This document shows, piece by piece, positions 49,395-58,935 of a stretch of 64,000 bases of DNA. The notes under the pieces were generated by a model. It had not been told where the DNA came from. It was given only the letters and a program-made list of their open reading frames with translations, and made no database searches. Position 1 is the stretch's first letter. Each line of letters begins with the position of its first letter. A program made the translations under genes and the position numbers. Source of the stretch: a bacterium (GTDB lineage Bacteria > Chloroflexota > Chloroflexia > Chloroflexales > Kallotenuaceae); assembly GCA_016781505.1 (NCBI GenBank), contig JADDQF010000054.1, positions 22,201 to 86,200 on the forward strand, written 5' to 3'.

Positions 49395-50381
49395 TTACGC
49401 ACCCCATTTGAGCAGCGCCGAGCCCCAAGTCAGGCCGCCGCCAAACGCCGTCACCACAACCGCGTCGCCTGGTCGCAGCCGGCCTTCCGCGTGCGCCTCA
49501 CACAGGGCGATCGGGATGCTCGCGGACGATGTGTTGCCGTAGCGATCAATATTGACACAGAACTTTTCCATGGGCAGATCGAGGCGCTTAGCCGTGGCCT
49601 CGATGATGCGCAGATTCGCCTGATGGGGAATCACAAGCGCAATATCTTCAGGAAGGAGGCCGGCATCCGCAATCACCTTGGCCGACGAATCGCCCATGGC
49701 TCTGACGGCATATTTGAAGACCTCGCGGCCCTGCATGGTCATGTAATGCAGATTATTGGCAACCGTTTCTGGGGTAGCGGGATGCGCCGCGCCGCCACCA
49801 GGAATTTCAAGCAGCTCGCCGGTTCCGGGGATCGCACCCAGGTCAAGCGCAAGCACGCCGGTAGGCTGAGAGGTGGCTTGCAGCACAACCGCCCCCGCGC
49901 CGTCGCCAAACAGGATACAGGTATTGCGATCTTGGTAGTTCAAAAACCGGCTCAGCGTGTCGACACCCACAACGAGTGCCGTGCGCGAAGCACCGCCCTG
50001 AATGAATTGGGCACCAATCGCCAGGGCATACACAAAGCCAGAGCAGGCGGCGTTCACATCCATTGGGCCGGCGCGGGTGGCTCCGATGGCGGTTTGGACG
50101 ACGCAGGCGGCCGACGGCATGAGCTGGTCGGGCGTGGACGTGGCCACCACCAGCAGATCAACGTCCTGCGACCCTAGGCCGGCACGCTCCAACGCTTGCT
50201 GAGCGGCGAGCGCGCCCATGCTGCCGGTGGTTTCGTGGGGCGCGGCAATCCGGCGTTCCCGGATGCCGGTCCGCGTCACAATCCACTCATCGGAGGTATC
50301 GACCATTTTTTCCAGGTCGGCATTGGTCAGCACACGCTCGGGGACATACATGCCCCAGCCAGTAATGGCAGCGTAGGTCAT
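49395..50381 (-). CDS. fabH: beta-ketoacyl-ACP synthase III
   Basis: DEWIVTRTGIRERRIA, VNAACSGFVYAL, VIPHQANLRIIEATAKRL, YGNTSSASIPIAL. Confidence 0.96.
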   Translation of the reverse strand: MTYAAITGWGMYVPERVLTNADLEKMVDTSDEWIVTRTGIRERRIAAPHETTGSMGALAAQQALERAGLGSQDVDLLVVATSTPDQLMPSAACVVQTAIGATRAGPMDVNAACSGFVYALAIGAQFIQGGASRTALVVGVDTLSRFLNYQDRNTCILFGDGAGAVVLQATSQPTGVLALDLGAIPGTGELLEIPGGGAAHPATPETVANNLHYMTMQGREVFKYAVRAMGDSSAKVIADAGLLPEDIALVIPHQANLRIIEATAKRLDLPMEKFCVNIDRYGNTSSASIPIALCEAHAEGRLRPGDAVVVTAFGGGLTWGSALLKWGA

Positions 50382-50447
50382 ACAAGTTCTCCTGGCGTAG
50401 CTGGAAGCCGCAGCGCGCGCCCTGCCTCTTCCTTCTCGGCCCGCCGC

Positions 50448-50453
50448 ATTATA
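50448..50453 (-). promoter_or_regulatory. candidate -10 (TATAAT) for the fabH-led operon
   Basis: Minus strand CCGTGTATAATG directly after the rpmF terminator; -35 weak. Confidence 0.4.
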
Positions 50454-50464
50454 CACGGAAACAG

Positions 50465-50494
50465 CACGGGCTTCCTCACATGAGGAAGCCCGTG
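50465..50494 (-). terminator. terminator between rpmF and fabH
   Basis: CACGGGCTTCCTC-ACAT-GAGGAAGCCCGTG, 13-bp perfect stem. Confidence 0.8.
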
Positions 50495-50516
50495 TGCTGC
50501 GGAGCAGGCGAATAAC

Positions 50517-50714
50517 CTACTCGTCGTCGTTGTCCGTATTGACTGCAACCACCTGGCGGCCGCGATACTGGCCACACTCGGTGCAGGCGCGATGAGCCTT
50601 GGTCAGCTGCCCACAGTTCGGGCACTTCATCAGCTCAGGAATCGTCAGATATTGATGGCGGCGGCGATTGCCCCGGCGGTGGCGCGACACTTTGCGCTTC
50701 GGTACGGCACCCAT
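50517..50714 (-). CDS. rpmF: 50S ribosomal protein L32
   Basis: MGAVPKRKVSRHRRGNRRRH and CPNCGQ...CTECGQYRGRQVV zinc ribbon. Confidence 0.95.
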   Translation of the reverse strand: MGAVPKRKVSRHRRGNRRRHQYLTIPELMKCPNCGQLTKAHRACTECGQYRGRQVVAVNTDNDDE

Positions 50715-50788
50715 GAAAAATATGCTCCTTGATATGAATAACCGACGTTGATCGCGGCATACGCTTGTGTACCGCTTTCGACAACCAA

Positions 50789-51325
50789 CTATTGTTCAGA
50801 CTGTCCCAGCAGCTTGCTCAGCCCCGCCAAGCGCTCATCCGTTGCTTCAGGCTCGTGCGTGTGCGTCCCATCGTTCAGGTTGGCACCACAGATCGAACAC
50901 AGGCCCTTACAATCTTCCTTGCAGCGGGGCGCAGGCGGCAAATTCAGCAGCAAATACTCGCGCATTGCGACGGCCAGATCCAGCTTATGCGTTTCATCGA
51001 TCAGAAACGCGTCTTCTTCATCGGGCGGCGGCAGCTTCGCGCCAGTGTTTACCACAACGGTTTGATAAAATTCTTCGCTAAAATCGAATGCAACGGGCTG
51101 CGCGTACAGCGTTAGGCACCGGCCGCACTCAAGATCGACATTGCCATGCACATCCGCATCGGCCAGCACGCCCTTAGGCGTACGCGTCAGTCGTACATGG
51201 CCCTTGACCGGATGCATTCGCAGCGTTTCATCGACAACAAGCTGAGGATCGTCCAGCTCGTAGCGCCGCGTCGCGCCAGTTGGCTCTTGCAAAAGCTGCG
51301 AAACGCTAAAGCGAAACTCAGACAT
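50789..51325 (-). CDS. DUF177 (YceD) domain protein
   Basis: LECGRCLTLY, LNLPPAPRCKEDCKGLCSICGANLN; upstream of rpmF. Confidence 0.9.
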   Translation of the reverse strand: MSEFRFSVSQLLQEPTGATRRYELDDPQLVVDETLRMHPVKGHVRLTRTPKGVLADADVHGNVDLECGRCLTLYAQPVAFDFSEEFYQTVVVNTGAKLPPPDEEDAFLIDETHKLDLAVAMREYLLLNLPPAPRCKEDCKGLCSICGANLNDGTHTHEPEATDERLAGLSKLLGQSEQ

Positions 51326-51494
51326 GGTTAAGTGCCTTCCAAACAACTCGGAAGCCGTCCGAAGACGGCTTTCAAGCATTGTATTATAGCTAGCTTCACG
51401 CGCTATGTCAACGTGCGCGGCCAGCCACCGATCAGCTTGCAGCCTGCGGCCCATAGCACGCTGCGCGCCAGCGATGGAGGCACGGTCATGGACG

Positions 51495-52037
51495 TTATGG
51501 CGCTTCCGAACCCGCTGATGGAGAGGTCTCGTCGGTTCCCAGCGCCGCAATGCCGTTACGCACACTAGCGTGCAGCTTGGCAAGCCGCTCCTCAAGCTCA
51601 ACCAGCACATTGCGGGCATAGTGGTCGGCCTCGCTGCGGATTTTGTCGGCTTCGCGGTCGGCGTCTTCCAGCACCCGGCGCCGCTCGGCCTCGACAAGGT
51701 CGAGCAAGCCGCGTTCTTCAATGATCCGCTGAGCTTGTGCCTGGGCCGCCGCCACGATCCGGTCGTGCTCGTCCAGCACCCGATGCGCCTGCCGCACCTC
51801 GGCGGGCACTGCCGAGCGAAAGCGATCCACCAGACTTAACAGTCGATCCTCGTCGATCATCAGCTTACGGCCAAGCAGACGGCGCCGGCCTTCATTGGCC
51901 AGCGCTTCCAGCTCGTCGATCAGCGCATCGACATCGTCCTCGCCGACCTCGGCGGGCGGCTCAGCCGCAGCTGCTTGCTCCTCATCCGTCAGCAGCGAGG
52001 CGAGCAGCTGCTCGGGCTCGTGGGCGGGCTCGCTCAT
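51495..52037 (-). CDS. coiled-coil hypothetical protein (DivIVA/ATPase-like helical)
   Basis: AAQAQAQRIIEERGLLDLVEAERRRVLEDADREADKIRSEADHYARNVL; ATGA overlap with coaD. Confidence 0.65.
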   Translation of the reverse strand: MSEPAHEPEQLLASLLTDEEQAAAAEPPAEVGEDDVDALIDELEALANEGRRRLLGRKLMIDEDRLLSLVDRFRSAVPAEVRQAHRVLDEHDRIVAAAQAQAQRIIEERGLLDLVEAERRRVLEDADREADKIRSEADHYARNVLVELEERLAKLHASVRNGIAALGTDETSPSAGSEAP

Positions 52038-52525
52038 ACTGCCTCCTCCCGGCCATATTTACAACGTAGTGCATCCGCGACATGGGGCGCGACCATGAAA
52101 TCAACATTTCCCCCCAGGGCGGCAATTTCCTTAACCGCGCTCGACGACAACAAACTATATTCCTGACTCGCCATCAGGCAAACGACGTCTACCTCGGGGT
52201 AGAGCCGATGGTGGAGATGTGCCATTTGGAACTCGTGTTCAAAATCAGTAGCGGCGCGCAGGCCACGGACCAACACTTTGGCGCCGACCCGCCTGGCGTA
52301 TTCAACCGTCAGCCCACTGTAGGTGTCAACGCGCACGTTGGGTAGATGCTCGACCGCTGCGGAAACGAGCTCAGCTCGCTCGGCGGTCGAGAAGAGCAAG
52401 TTTTTTAGGGGCCGATCATAGACTGCCAAAATCACAGTCTCAAAGATTGCCGCCGCGCGCGCGGCAACATCCATGTGGCCCAAGGTGATTGGATCAAAGC
52501 TAGCGGGATACACAGCTAGTGGCAT
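52034..52525 (-). CDS. coaD: pantetheine-phosphate adenylyltransferase
   Basis: AVYPASFDPITLGHMDVAARAA, VRGLRAATDFEHEFQMAHLHHRL, SSSAVKEIAALGG. Confidence 0.96.
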   Translation of the reverse strand: MPLAVYPASFDPITLGHMDVAARAAAIFETVILAVYDRPLKNLLFSTAERAELVSAAVEHLPNVRVDTYSGLTVEYARRVGAKVLVRGLRAATDFEHEFQMAHLHHRLYPEVDVVCLMASQEYSLLSSSAVKEIAALGGNVDFMVAPHVADALRCKYGREEAV

Positions 52526-52573
52526 GATGCACAATGCGCGATAAACAATGCGCGAGCAGCACAATCCAGCCCT

Positions 52574-53134
52574 TCATTGTTCATCAACGATGAATTCGTA
52601 GATACTAAACGAGCTGTCGCCGAGTGTACGGGTCGTTAGCTGTTGGAAACGCCCATACTGTTCCTGCAACGTTAGCCGCGGCCAATGCCCCACGACCAGC
52701 AAGCTTCCATCGCGTGGCAGCCGCGACGCCGCAACTGCCCCAATGGTCGCTTCAATGGTGGGACTGGCATACGGCGGATCCATCATGATTATATCATAGG
52801 GCTCCCCGGCCCACTGCGCGATAAACGTTTCAACGCTGGTTTGGTGCACCTTGGCCCGATCAGCGAGCTTGGTATGCGCCAAGTTTTCGCGAATGACTTT
52901 ACAAACCGCTGCCCGCTGCTCCACAAAATCCGCCCAGGCAGCGCCGCGCGACAAAAATTCAATGCCGATCGAGCCGGTGCCGGCAAACAGATCAAGCACC
53001 CGTCCGTGTATCACATCATAGCCGGACAAGATCGCAAACAGCGACTCCTTGACCCGGTCAATCATCGGCCGCGTCCCGTTGTCGGGCGGCCCTTTGAGCT
53101 TATGACCTTTTGCGGATCCAGTGATCACTCGCAT
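52574..53134 (-). CDS. rsmD: 16S rRNA (guanine(966)-N(2))-methyltransferase
   Basis: MRVITGSAKGHKLKGP, TRPMIDRVKESLFAIL, VLDLFAGTGSIGIEFLSRGA, IIMMDPPYA. Confidence 0.95.
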   Translation of the reverse strand: MRVITGSAKGHKLKGPPDNGTRPMIDRVKESLFAILSGYDVIHGRVLDLFAGTGSIGIEFLSRGAAWADFVEQRAAVCKVIRENLAHTKLADRAKVHQTSVETFIAQWAGEPYDIIMMDPPYASPTIEATIGAVAASRLPRDGSLLVVGHWPRLTLQEQYGRFQQLTTRTLGDSSFSIYEFIVDEQ

Positions 53135-53341
53135 AGGGCGTTAGGATACGGCAAAACGACCCGCCTGGCAACTGAAAGCGGCTTCCGAGAGTGGCGAATC
53201 TCATGAGGAAGGCTCGCTCCCTCGCGCCGCACCGGAGTCTGGGGGCGGGGAGGCGGGTGGCGATGCAGCGCCGGGGTGCGGGCTGACGACGCACCCCTAG
53301 CAATCTCGACACGCCCCGTGACGCACGAGTGAGGTTGCCTG

Positions 53342-53674
53342 TTACTGGTTTTGCATCCCGCGGGATGGATCGTCTACGGGCACGCCCATGTGTGCGTCTG
53401 CCCCGCTGTGCAGATTCGCGGCCGCCGATGTGGTATTCCAATGGAGCTTCAAGTGCAGACCTTCCCGACCATCGTCGTCGGATACCGCGTCGACGCGCAG
53501 CTGAAGCCGACCTTCCGGCATGAGGTGCAGCTCCCGCTGGCCTTTCCACACATTAACATCGCCGTTGCGCAGCTCCTGAGCAAACTCCATCAAAATATCC
53601 GCGACCTCAACAGTCGAGCCTTCCATGTACCAGCCCAGCTCGTCGCCGGCTTGTTGTCCCCCATGTTGCGGCAT
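53342..53674 (-). CDS. amphi-Trp domain-containing protein
   Basis: GSTVEVADILMEFAQELRNGDVNVWKGQRELHLMPEGRLQLRVDAV. Confidence 0.65.
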   Translation of the reverse strand: MPQHGGQQAGDELGWYMEGSTVEVADILMEFAQELRNGDVNVWKGQRELHLMPEGRLQLRVDAVSDDDGREGLHLKLHWNTTSAAANLHSGADAHMGVPVDDPSRGMQNQ

Positions 53675-53823
53675 GATACGCTCCTTTATGCTTGATCGGC
53701 ATAATATGCAGCAACACCGGTGCCATCGGGGAAGCTTGCAACGAGGAAAGCACAACCGGACGCCACTCAACGTCGTTAACAAAGCGCGGCTTGCACAGGG
53801 AGCCGGCCTACCTGCCTTTAGGA

Positions 53824-54918
53824 TCAGTTGGCCTCGATCCGCTCCAACGGCTGCTGGTAGTTATGACCGGGAATCGAACCCAGCTGGCGTGGCCATTGCC
53901 CGGTCAGCGCTGCCACAATCTTGCCGACGTGTTCATGGCAATTTTCAATAAACAGTGTGTAGCGCTGTTGAATGCCCGCGGCAACCGTGCCGGCGAGGTA
54001 CAGGCCCGGCACATTGGTCTCCATCGTTGCCGTATCACAAACCGGCACGCGATTCTCCCCGCGTAGCTCGACGCCCGCTTGCTCCAGCAGCTGTTGCTCA
54101 CCTCGAAAGCCGCTATTGAGCAGCACAAAGTCGGTCGGATGGGCCCATGGGTCTCCGTCCGAAGCCTGACCATTGCGCGTCGGCGCCAGGTCAACGTGCG
54201 TTGGCGTAATCGCTACCGGCACCGTCTCGGGCAGGAATTTGATGGTACCAGCCTCGATTTGGGCATGGAGATCCGGCAGCAACCAGTGCTTGACGCGGCG
54301 CTCATCGAACTGGGCATGGCGATAGCTGATCGTTACGTCCGCCCCGGCCCGCCAACAGCGCAGGACTGCTTCCACCGCCGAGTTGCGACCGCCAACAATC
54401 AGCAGACGCGTGCGAAAATAATCATGCGGATCGCGGAAGTAGTGCGACACATGGGGCAGATCCTCACCCGGAATGCCGAGCCGGTTTGGCCCATGCATAT
54501 CGCCGATGGCGACAACCACTCGCCGCGCATGATAGCGCTGTTCGCCGCGCCGAGAGTCGGTCGTGAGCACAAAGCCATCGCCTGCGGCTTCAAGCCCAAT
54601 CACGGGCTCGTAGGTGTTAACCGCCAGATCCCATTGTTCGACAACGCCGCGCAGATATGCCAGATAATCCTCACCGGTGATCCGCTGCTGATGATTATTT
54701 TGAATCGGCACTCCGGCTATGGCCAGGCGCTCAGTGGTGCTAAAAAAGGGCGTGTTGCGCGGCCACCAGGTCATGGTGTAGCCGATCTGGCGCGCATCGA
54801 AGTGGATGTAGTCCACACCTGCACGCTTCAAGCAGACGGCCAGCTCCAGGCCGATCGGCCCGGCGCCAATGATGGCCACATCATGCGCTGCCGAGGTATC
54901 GTTCAGCTGATTGTCCAT
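53824..54918 (-). CDS. YpdA-like NAD(P)/FAD-dependent oxidoreductase
   Basis: [77 protein letters not shown]. Confidence 0.8.
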   Translation of the reverse strand: MDNQLNDTSAAHDVAIIGAGPIGLELAVCLKRAGVDYIHFDARQIGYTMTWWPRNTPFFSTTERLAIAGVPIQNNHQQRITGEDYLAYLRGVVEQWDLAVNTYEPVIGLEAAGDGFVLTTDSRRGEQRYHARRVVVAIGDMHGPNRLGIPGEDLPHVSHYFRDPHDYFRTRLLIVGGRNSAVEAVLRCWRAGADVTISYRHAQFDERRVKHWLLPDLHAQIEAGTIKFLPETVPVAITPTHVDLAPTRNGQASDGDPWAHPTDFVLLNSGFRGEQQLLEQAGVELRGENRVPVCDTATMETNVPGLYLAGTVAAGIQQRYTLFIENCHEHVGKIVAALTGQWPRQLGSIPGHNYQQPLERIEAN

Positions 54919-55141
54919 GCGGTTTCGGTTCCTACGTCGCGATCTTCGCTCCCAACTTGCGTTTCTAGCCAATGCCCATTGCAGCACAGCCTCATCGCTC
55001 AAGAGATAGTGTACCGACTCGGGCGATCAGCAGCAACCACTCCCACGATCCGCTTCATCTTGCTGGCACGGATACGACGTCTGGCCCATGCGCGAGAAAG
55101 TCTACGTCAAGTATGCTGGACCCACACGTTTGGAAGATGCC

Positions 55142-56929
55142 ATGCCACTAAGATGGAAAACGGTTACAGCCATTATGCTGGGGTTGCTGTTGGGAAGCGT
55201 AGCTCGGCCGGTAACCGCTCAAACAGAGCGGCGCTGGCTTGCTGATCCGGAGCTGCTGGTGCGGCGCAAAGTGATTGGGCCGGATGCTGGGCTGCTGACA
55301 CAAGTCGCAGACCACATCTACGATCTTGAATTGATCGACCAGCGCAACGGCTGGGCAGTGGCATATTCCGGCCTGCTGCGATTTGATGGCCGTTTCTGGA
55401 GGCCGTTCCTAAACACTGGCAACCGGGTCGCGCTGGTAGCCATTGATTTGAGCAGCACGACGCAGGGCTGGGTGGTTGGCAGCCAGCATGGCGGCAGCGG
55501 GCTGCCCAACGTATATGCTGCTCGCTTTGACGGCACCGGCTTGATACCAGTGTCCGAGGTTGTGCGCAGCGATGGCACCACAGGTGTCCTCAGCGGTCGG
55601 CTTGTCGACGTAGCCGTCCAGTCCAACAGCACTGCAATCGCCGTCAGCAGCGCATACGAAAGCGTCGGCCAGCAGCCGAGCACCAGCTACCGGGAGCGAC
55701 CACTGGTCCTGGTTTTTGATGGCAGCGTATGGCGCGATCAAACGCCCGCCGAGTGGCAGCATGGACGGCTCAACAATCTGAGCATGACCAGCGGAGGCGA
55801 AGGTTGGGCGAGCGCCGTGCTGGGGCAAAGCGGCGGTCCGGGCGGAACCATCATGCGGCCTGCGATTGTGCACCTCAAGGATGGTCGTTGGACCGAGGAT
55901 CCACTACCGCCATTGCCGGCCGTGCCCGGCTTTACGCTGTACAACGTAACCATGCGCGACGCCACTGAGGGCTGGGCGCTCTTCGCAGAAATCCTCGGCC
56001 AATGCACTCGCACCCGCTTGCTCCACGCGATCGGTGGCCAATGGGTTGACGCGACCCCAGCCCAGCAGCCACTGACGGGCAGCACCAAGCTGGAGCTGAT
56101 ACCGGGCACCAATCGCGGTTGGGCATCGCTAGCCGGCTGTCCCAGCACCGGACAAGCGCCGCCGGAGCTGCGCATGCGCTTCGATAATGGTAGGCTCGTG
56201 CCCGATCCCAGTGGCACGCGCCTGGTACCCGACGAATACGCGCTGCTGAGCGACGAGGTGCAGTGGGCCTCATCCGGCGGCGCCATGCTGCGCTACAGCG
56301 CAGAAACACTGCCGACCGCGCGTGTAGCCAATGTGGAGCCGAACGCCCGTTACTTCAGCACCACGGGCCATACGCTCGGCGCTCCCTTCCGCCGCTATTA
56401 TGAGACACATGGCGTTAACCTCGGCGACCCCAGCATCTCGGAGCGTGAATCATTGGCGCTGTTTGGCTTCCCGATCAGCGAGCCATTTCCCGAGATTAAT
56501 CCCGATACCGGCGAAGTCCTGACCGTGCAATATTTCGAGCGCGCCCGCATGGAGCATCACCCCAATAATGCCGAGCCATACACGGTTCTGCTGGGACGCT
56601 TAGGAGCAAATACGGTTATTCAGCGCGGCATGCAAGATCTCCCGGCTACGCCAGCCAACCCTGACTGCCAAACGTTTGCGGAAACACCGCATGGGCTGTG
56701 CCCGCCGTTCCGGAATTTTTGGCATACCAGTGGCGGCTTGCCCGTCTTTGGCTTTCCCATCACGCCGGCCCGCAATGAGCGCAGCGCCACCGACAACCAG
56801 ACGTACCAGACGCAATGGTTTGAGCGCGAGCGCTTGGAGTACCATCCAGAAAATCGTGGAACGCCGTACGAAGGGCTGCTCGGCCTGCTTGCGGCCGAGG
56901 AACTACGGATCCGCGGGTATTTGCCGTAG
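55142..56929 (+). CDS. secreted protein: beta-propeller-like region plus two C-terminal FERxRxEYHP modules
   Basis: Signal peptide; VQYFERARMEHHPNNAEPYTVLLGRLG and TQWFERERLEYHPENRGTPYEGLLGLL. Confidence 0.65.
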   Translation: MPLRWKTVTAIMLGLLLGSVARPVTAQTERRWLADPELLVRRKVIGPDAGLLTQVADHIYDLELIDQRNGWAVAYSGLLRFDGRFWRPFLNTGNRVALVAIDLSSTTQGWVVGSQHGGSGLPNVYAARFDGTGLIPVSEVVRSDGTTGVLSGRLVDVAVQSNSTAIAVSSAYESVGQQPSTSYRERPLVLVFDGSVWRDQTPAEWQHGRLNNLSMTSGGEGWASAVLGQSGGPGGTIMRPAIVHLKDGRWTEDPLPPLPAVPGFTLYNVTMRDATEGWALFAEILGQCTRTRLLHAIGGQWVDATPAQQPLTGSTKLELIPGTNRGWASLAGCPSTGQAPPELRMRFDNGRLVPDPSGTRLVPDEYALLSDEVQWASSGGAMLRYSAETLPTARVANVEPNARYFSTTGHTLGAPFRRYYETHGVNLGDPSISERESLALFGFPISEPFPEINPDTGEVLTVQYFERARMEHHPNNAEPYTVLLGRLGANTVIQRGMQDLPATPANPDCQTFAETPHGLCPPFRNFWHTSGGLPVFGFPITPARNERSATDNQTYQTQWFERERLEYHPENRGTPYEGLLGLLAAEELRIRGYLP

Positions 56930-56955
56930 CTCTTTCAGCCGTAACCTTAAATATC

Positions 56956-56987
56956 GACCACGGCCACTATCCAAAGTGGTCGTGGTC
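56956..56987. terminator. bidirectional terminator hairpin
   Basis: GACCACGGCCACT-ATCCAA-AGTGGTCGTGGTC, 13-bp stem with one wobble. Confidence 0.75.
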
Positions 56988-57070
56988 AGATCTTTGCGAG
57001 CTACTCAGCTTAGGCCGTTACACCAAGTGTTTGTCGAACCAACAGCATGCCAACAGCTTATCGGCAACGC

Positions 57071-57304
57071 TTATGATTGCGGATCGTCGCTCTGGGGAGC
57101 TGCATCGGCTGCTGGGTCACTGCCGACACCGTGCATTTGTGCGATCCGTGCCGCTCCATAGGCGCTGTTTGCGTCCGGGGATGCGGGCGGGCTGTCCGAG
57201 GTGGTGCCACCGCTCATCTGCTGCATGCGTGCCGTTCCGTAATAGGTAGCGGGCGCTTGCGTCTCCCCCTGGTCGGTTTGCTGCTCGCCAGTCTGTTGTT
57301 CCAT
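57071..57304 (-). CDS. small hydrophilic protein with duplicated YG(T/A)AR(M/I)xQMxG motif
   Basis: YGTARMQQMSG and YGAARIAQMHG in a 77-aa low-complexity protein. Confidence 0.55.
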   Translation of the reverse strand: MEQQTGEQQTDQGETQAPATYYGTARMQQMSGGTTSDSPPASPDANSAYGAARIAQMHGVGSDPAADAAPQSDDPQS

Positions 57305-57431
57305 GTGCTTCCTCCTCGTCATCTTGTTTGGCTACACGTAGCTCCGGCTACAACACGCGACGTGCACAAAGTCTGCTCGTGCCTCCATCCTAAAGGCTCA
57401 TCCGCAACCAGACTACGCGCCCCAGCCGGAT

Positions 57432-57719
57432 CTAGGATTGGCTGCGCCTGCCTCTAAGCAAGAGGATCATGCTGCCAGCATATTGTACGATACCTAGCAG
57501 CAAGATCACCAGGCCAACCACGAACAAGCGGTGATGCGCCTCAGCGGAATAGCTGGGAAGCTCGGTAAGCAAAACGCCATGAACCGATGGAGGGAGGGCG
57601 GCGACGAGTAAGGGCAGGGCGCCGAGCGTACACACCCAGCCCAGCTCGCGCAGAACTGCAGCTGTGTCCAAGCGGGGCTCGTCGTCGTCATGGCCGTAAT
57701 CGTGTCGGTGATTAATCAT
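57432..57719 (-). CDS. small hypothetical membrane protein
   Basis: Two to three hydrophobic helices, C-terminal RGRRSQS. Confidence 0.5.
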   Translation of the reverse strand: MINHRHDYGHDDDEPRLDTAAVLRELGWVCTLGALPLLVAALPPSVHGVLLTELPSYSAEAHHRLFVVGLVILLLGIVQYAGSMILLLRGRRSQS

Positions 57720-58106
57720 CTGAAACCTCCATCCATACGCCTTGTATGCAACCTAAGCAGAGTCTGTGCCAGCCGATTCATGCAGCTTGTCGTAGCCCAA
57801 CTACACAATCCGCTGTCGAGGCCAAGACAGGTGCTGCGCGTGGAAGGCTGGCCAAGGGCCTCCATCAGCGGCACATGCATCAATGCCAGGAACTTGAAAA
57901 GCGATCAATGTTTCAGGCTATGCTGCGCAGCTGCACGCTGGCGGTCTCGGCTGCCGTGCGCGTACAATAACGCTCACGACCGCCACACGGATCAGGAAAG
58001 CTCGCCGATACCCTTGACAACCGAACGACATCATTGCGGAGCAGCACGGGTATGAGTCGCCGCCAGACTTGCAATCGCTTTTCAACATATGAAGGGGAAG
58101 GCCTTT

Positions 58107-58727
58107 ATGAATTATCTTCAGGAAGTTGCCGAGCTACGAAATACGTATTTCGCCCTGCGCCACGGCAACAGTTTGGCAAACCGAGCAGAATTGATCGTCA
58201 GCCATCCGGATGACGGAGTGCCCTTGTACGGGCTATCGGACACAGGCAAAGCGCAGGTTGCAAGCGCGGTTGCAGCAGCCAAACAACAGTTCGGATTGGA
58301 CCACACGACGATCATTGTGACGTCAGACTTCGCCAGAGCCCGTGAAACGGCGGAGATCGCCGCGACATTGCTGGGTGTGCCCGCCATCAACACCACGGCC
58401 CGGTTACGCGAGCGCTTCTTCGGCGCGTGGGACAAGCAGCACACAAGCAATTACGAAAAGGTCTGGAGCGACGATGTTGCCGAGCCGGATCACAAACATA
58501 ACGCCGTTGAAAGCACATCCGAGGTTGTTGCCAGGGCCACGGCGCTGATCAAGGAGTTAGAAGACACATACGCAGGCAGGAATATTCTGCTGGTTTCGCA
58601 TGGCGATACGTTACAGATTCTGCAAACTGCATTTGAACGCGTCGCAGCATCGCAGCACCGGATGCTTTCCCATCTCCAAACCGGAGAAATTCGAAAGCTT
58701 CGGCTGAAAGCAAGCAACTCCAGCTAA
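58107..58727 (+). CDS. histidine phosphatase (phosphoglycerate mutase) family protein
   Basis: YFALRHGNSLANRAELIVSHP, LSDTGKAQV, VTSDFARARETAEIAA, LLVSHGDTLQIL. Confidence 0.88.
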   Translation: MNYLQEVAELRNTYFALRHGNSLANRAELIVSHPDDGVPLYGLSDTGKAQVASAVAAAKQQFGLDHTTIIVTSDFARARETAEIAATLLGVPAINTTARLRERFFGAWDKQHTSNYEKVWSDDVAEPDHKHNAVESTSEVVARATALIKELEDTYAGRNILLVSHGDTLQILQTAFERVAASQHRMLSHLQTGEIRKLRLKASNSS

Positions 58728-58935
58728 CCTCGCCAGGCAGTTGCCGACCGTCGACGCACAGGGCCTTTACACGCGCCAAAAAAGCAAAAAGAGTACGTGG
58801 TGGTGAAAGCAGCGCTTCCTGCTTCTTGGCCCTTGAATTGCTTCGCCATGTCGCGCGAAGAGCGCCGAGATACACTGTGGTTGTACAGCGGCTCACGAGG
58901 GACGACGAAAGCCAGAAGATGGGGAGGAAGCAATC

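Noticed and set aside
48732-50177. 481-aa plus-strand ORF
   Set aside because: Antisense to the methyltransferase and fabH genes; His/Arg-rich shadow ORF typical of high-GC reverse frames.
53863-53884. tRNA T-arm-like string GGGTTCGATTCCCGGTCA on the minus strand
   Set aside because: It lies in the C-terminal coding region of the YpdA-like gene ([10 protein letters not shown]); I saw no acceptor, D or anticodon arm around it.
54079-55245. 388-aa plus-strand ORF
   Set aside because: Antisense to the YpdA-like gene, no recognisable motifs.
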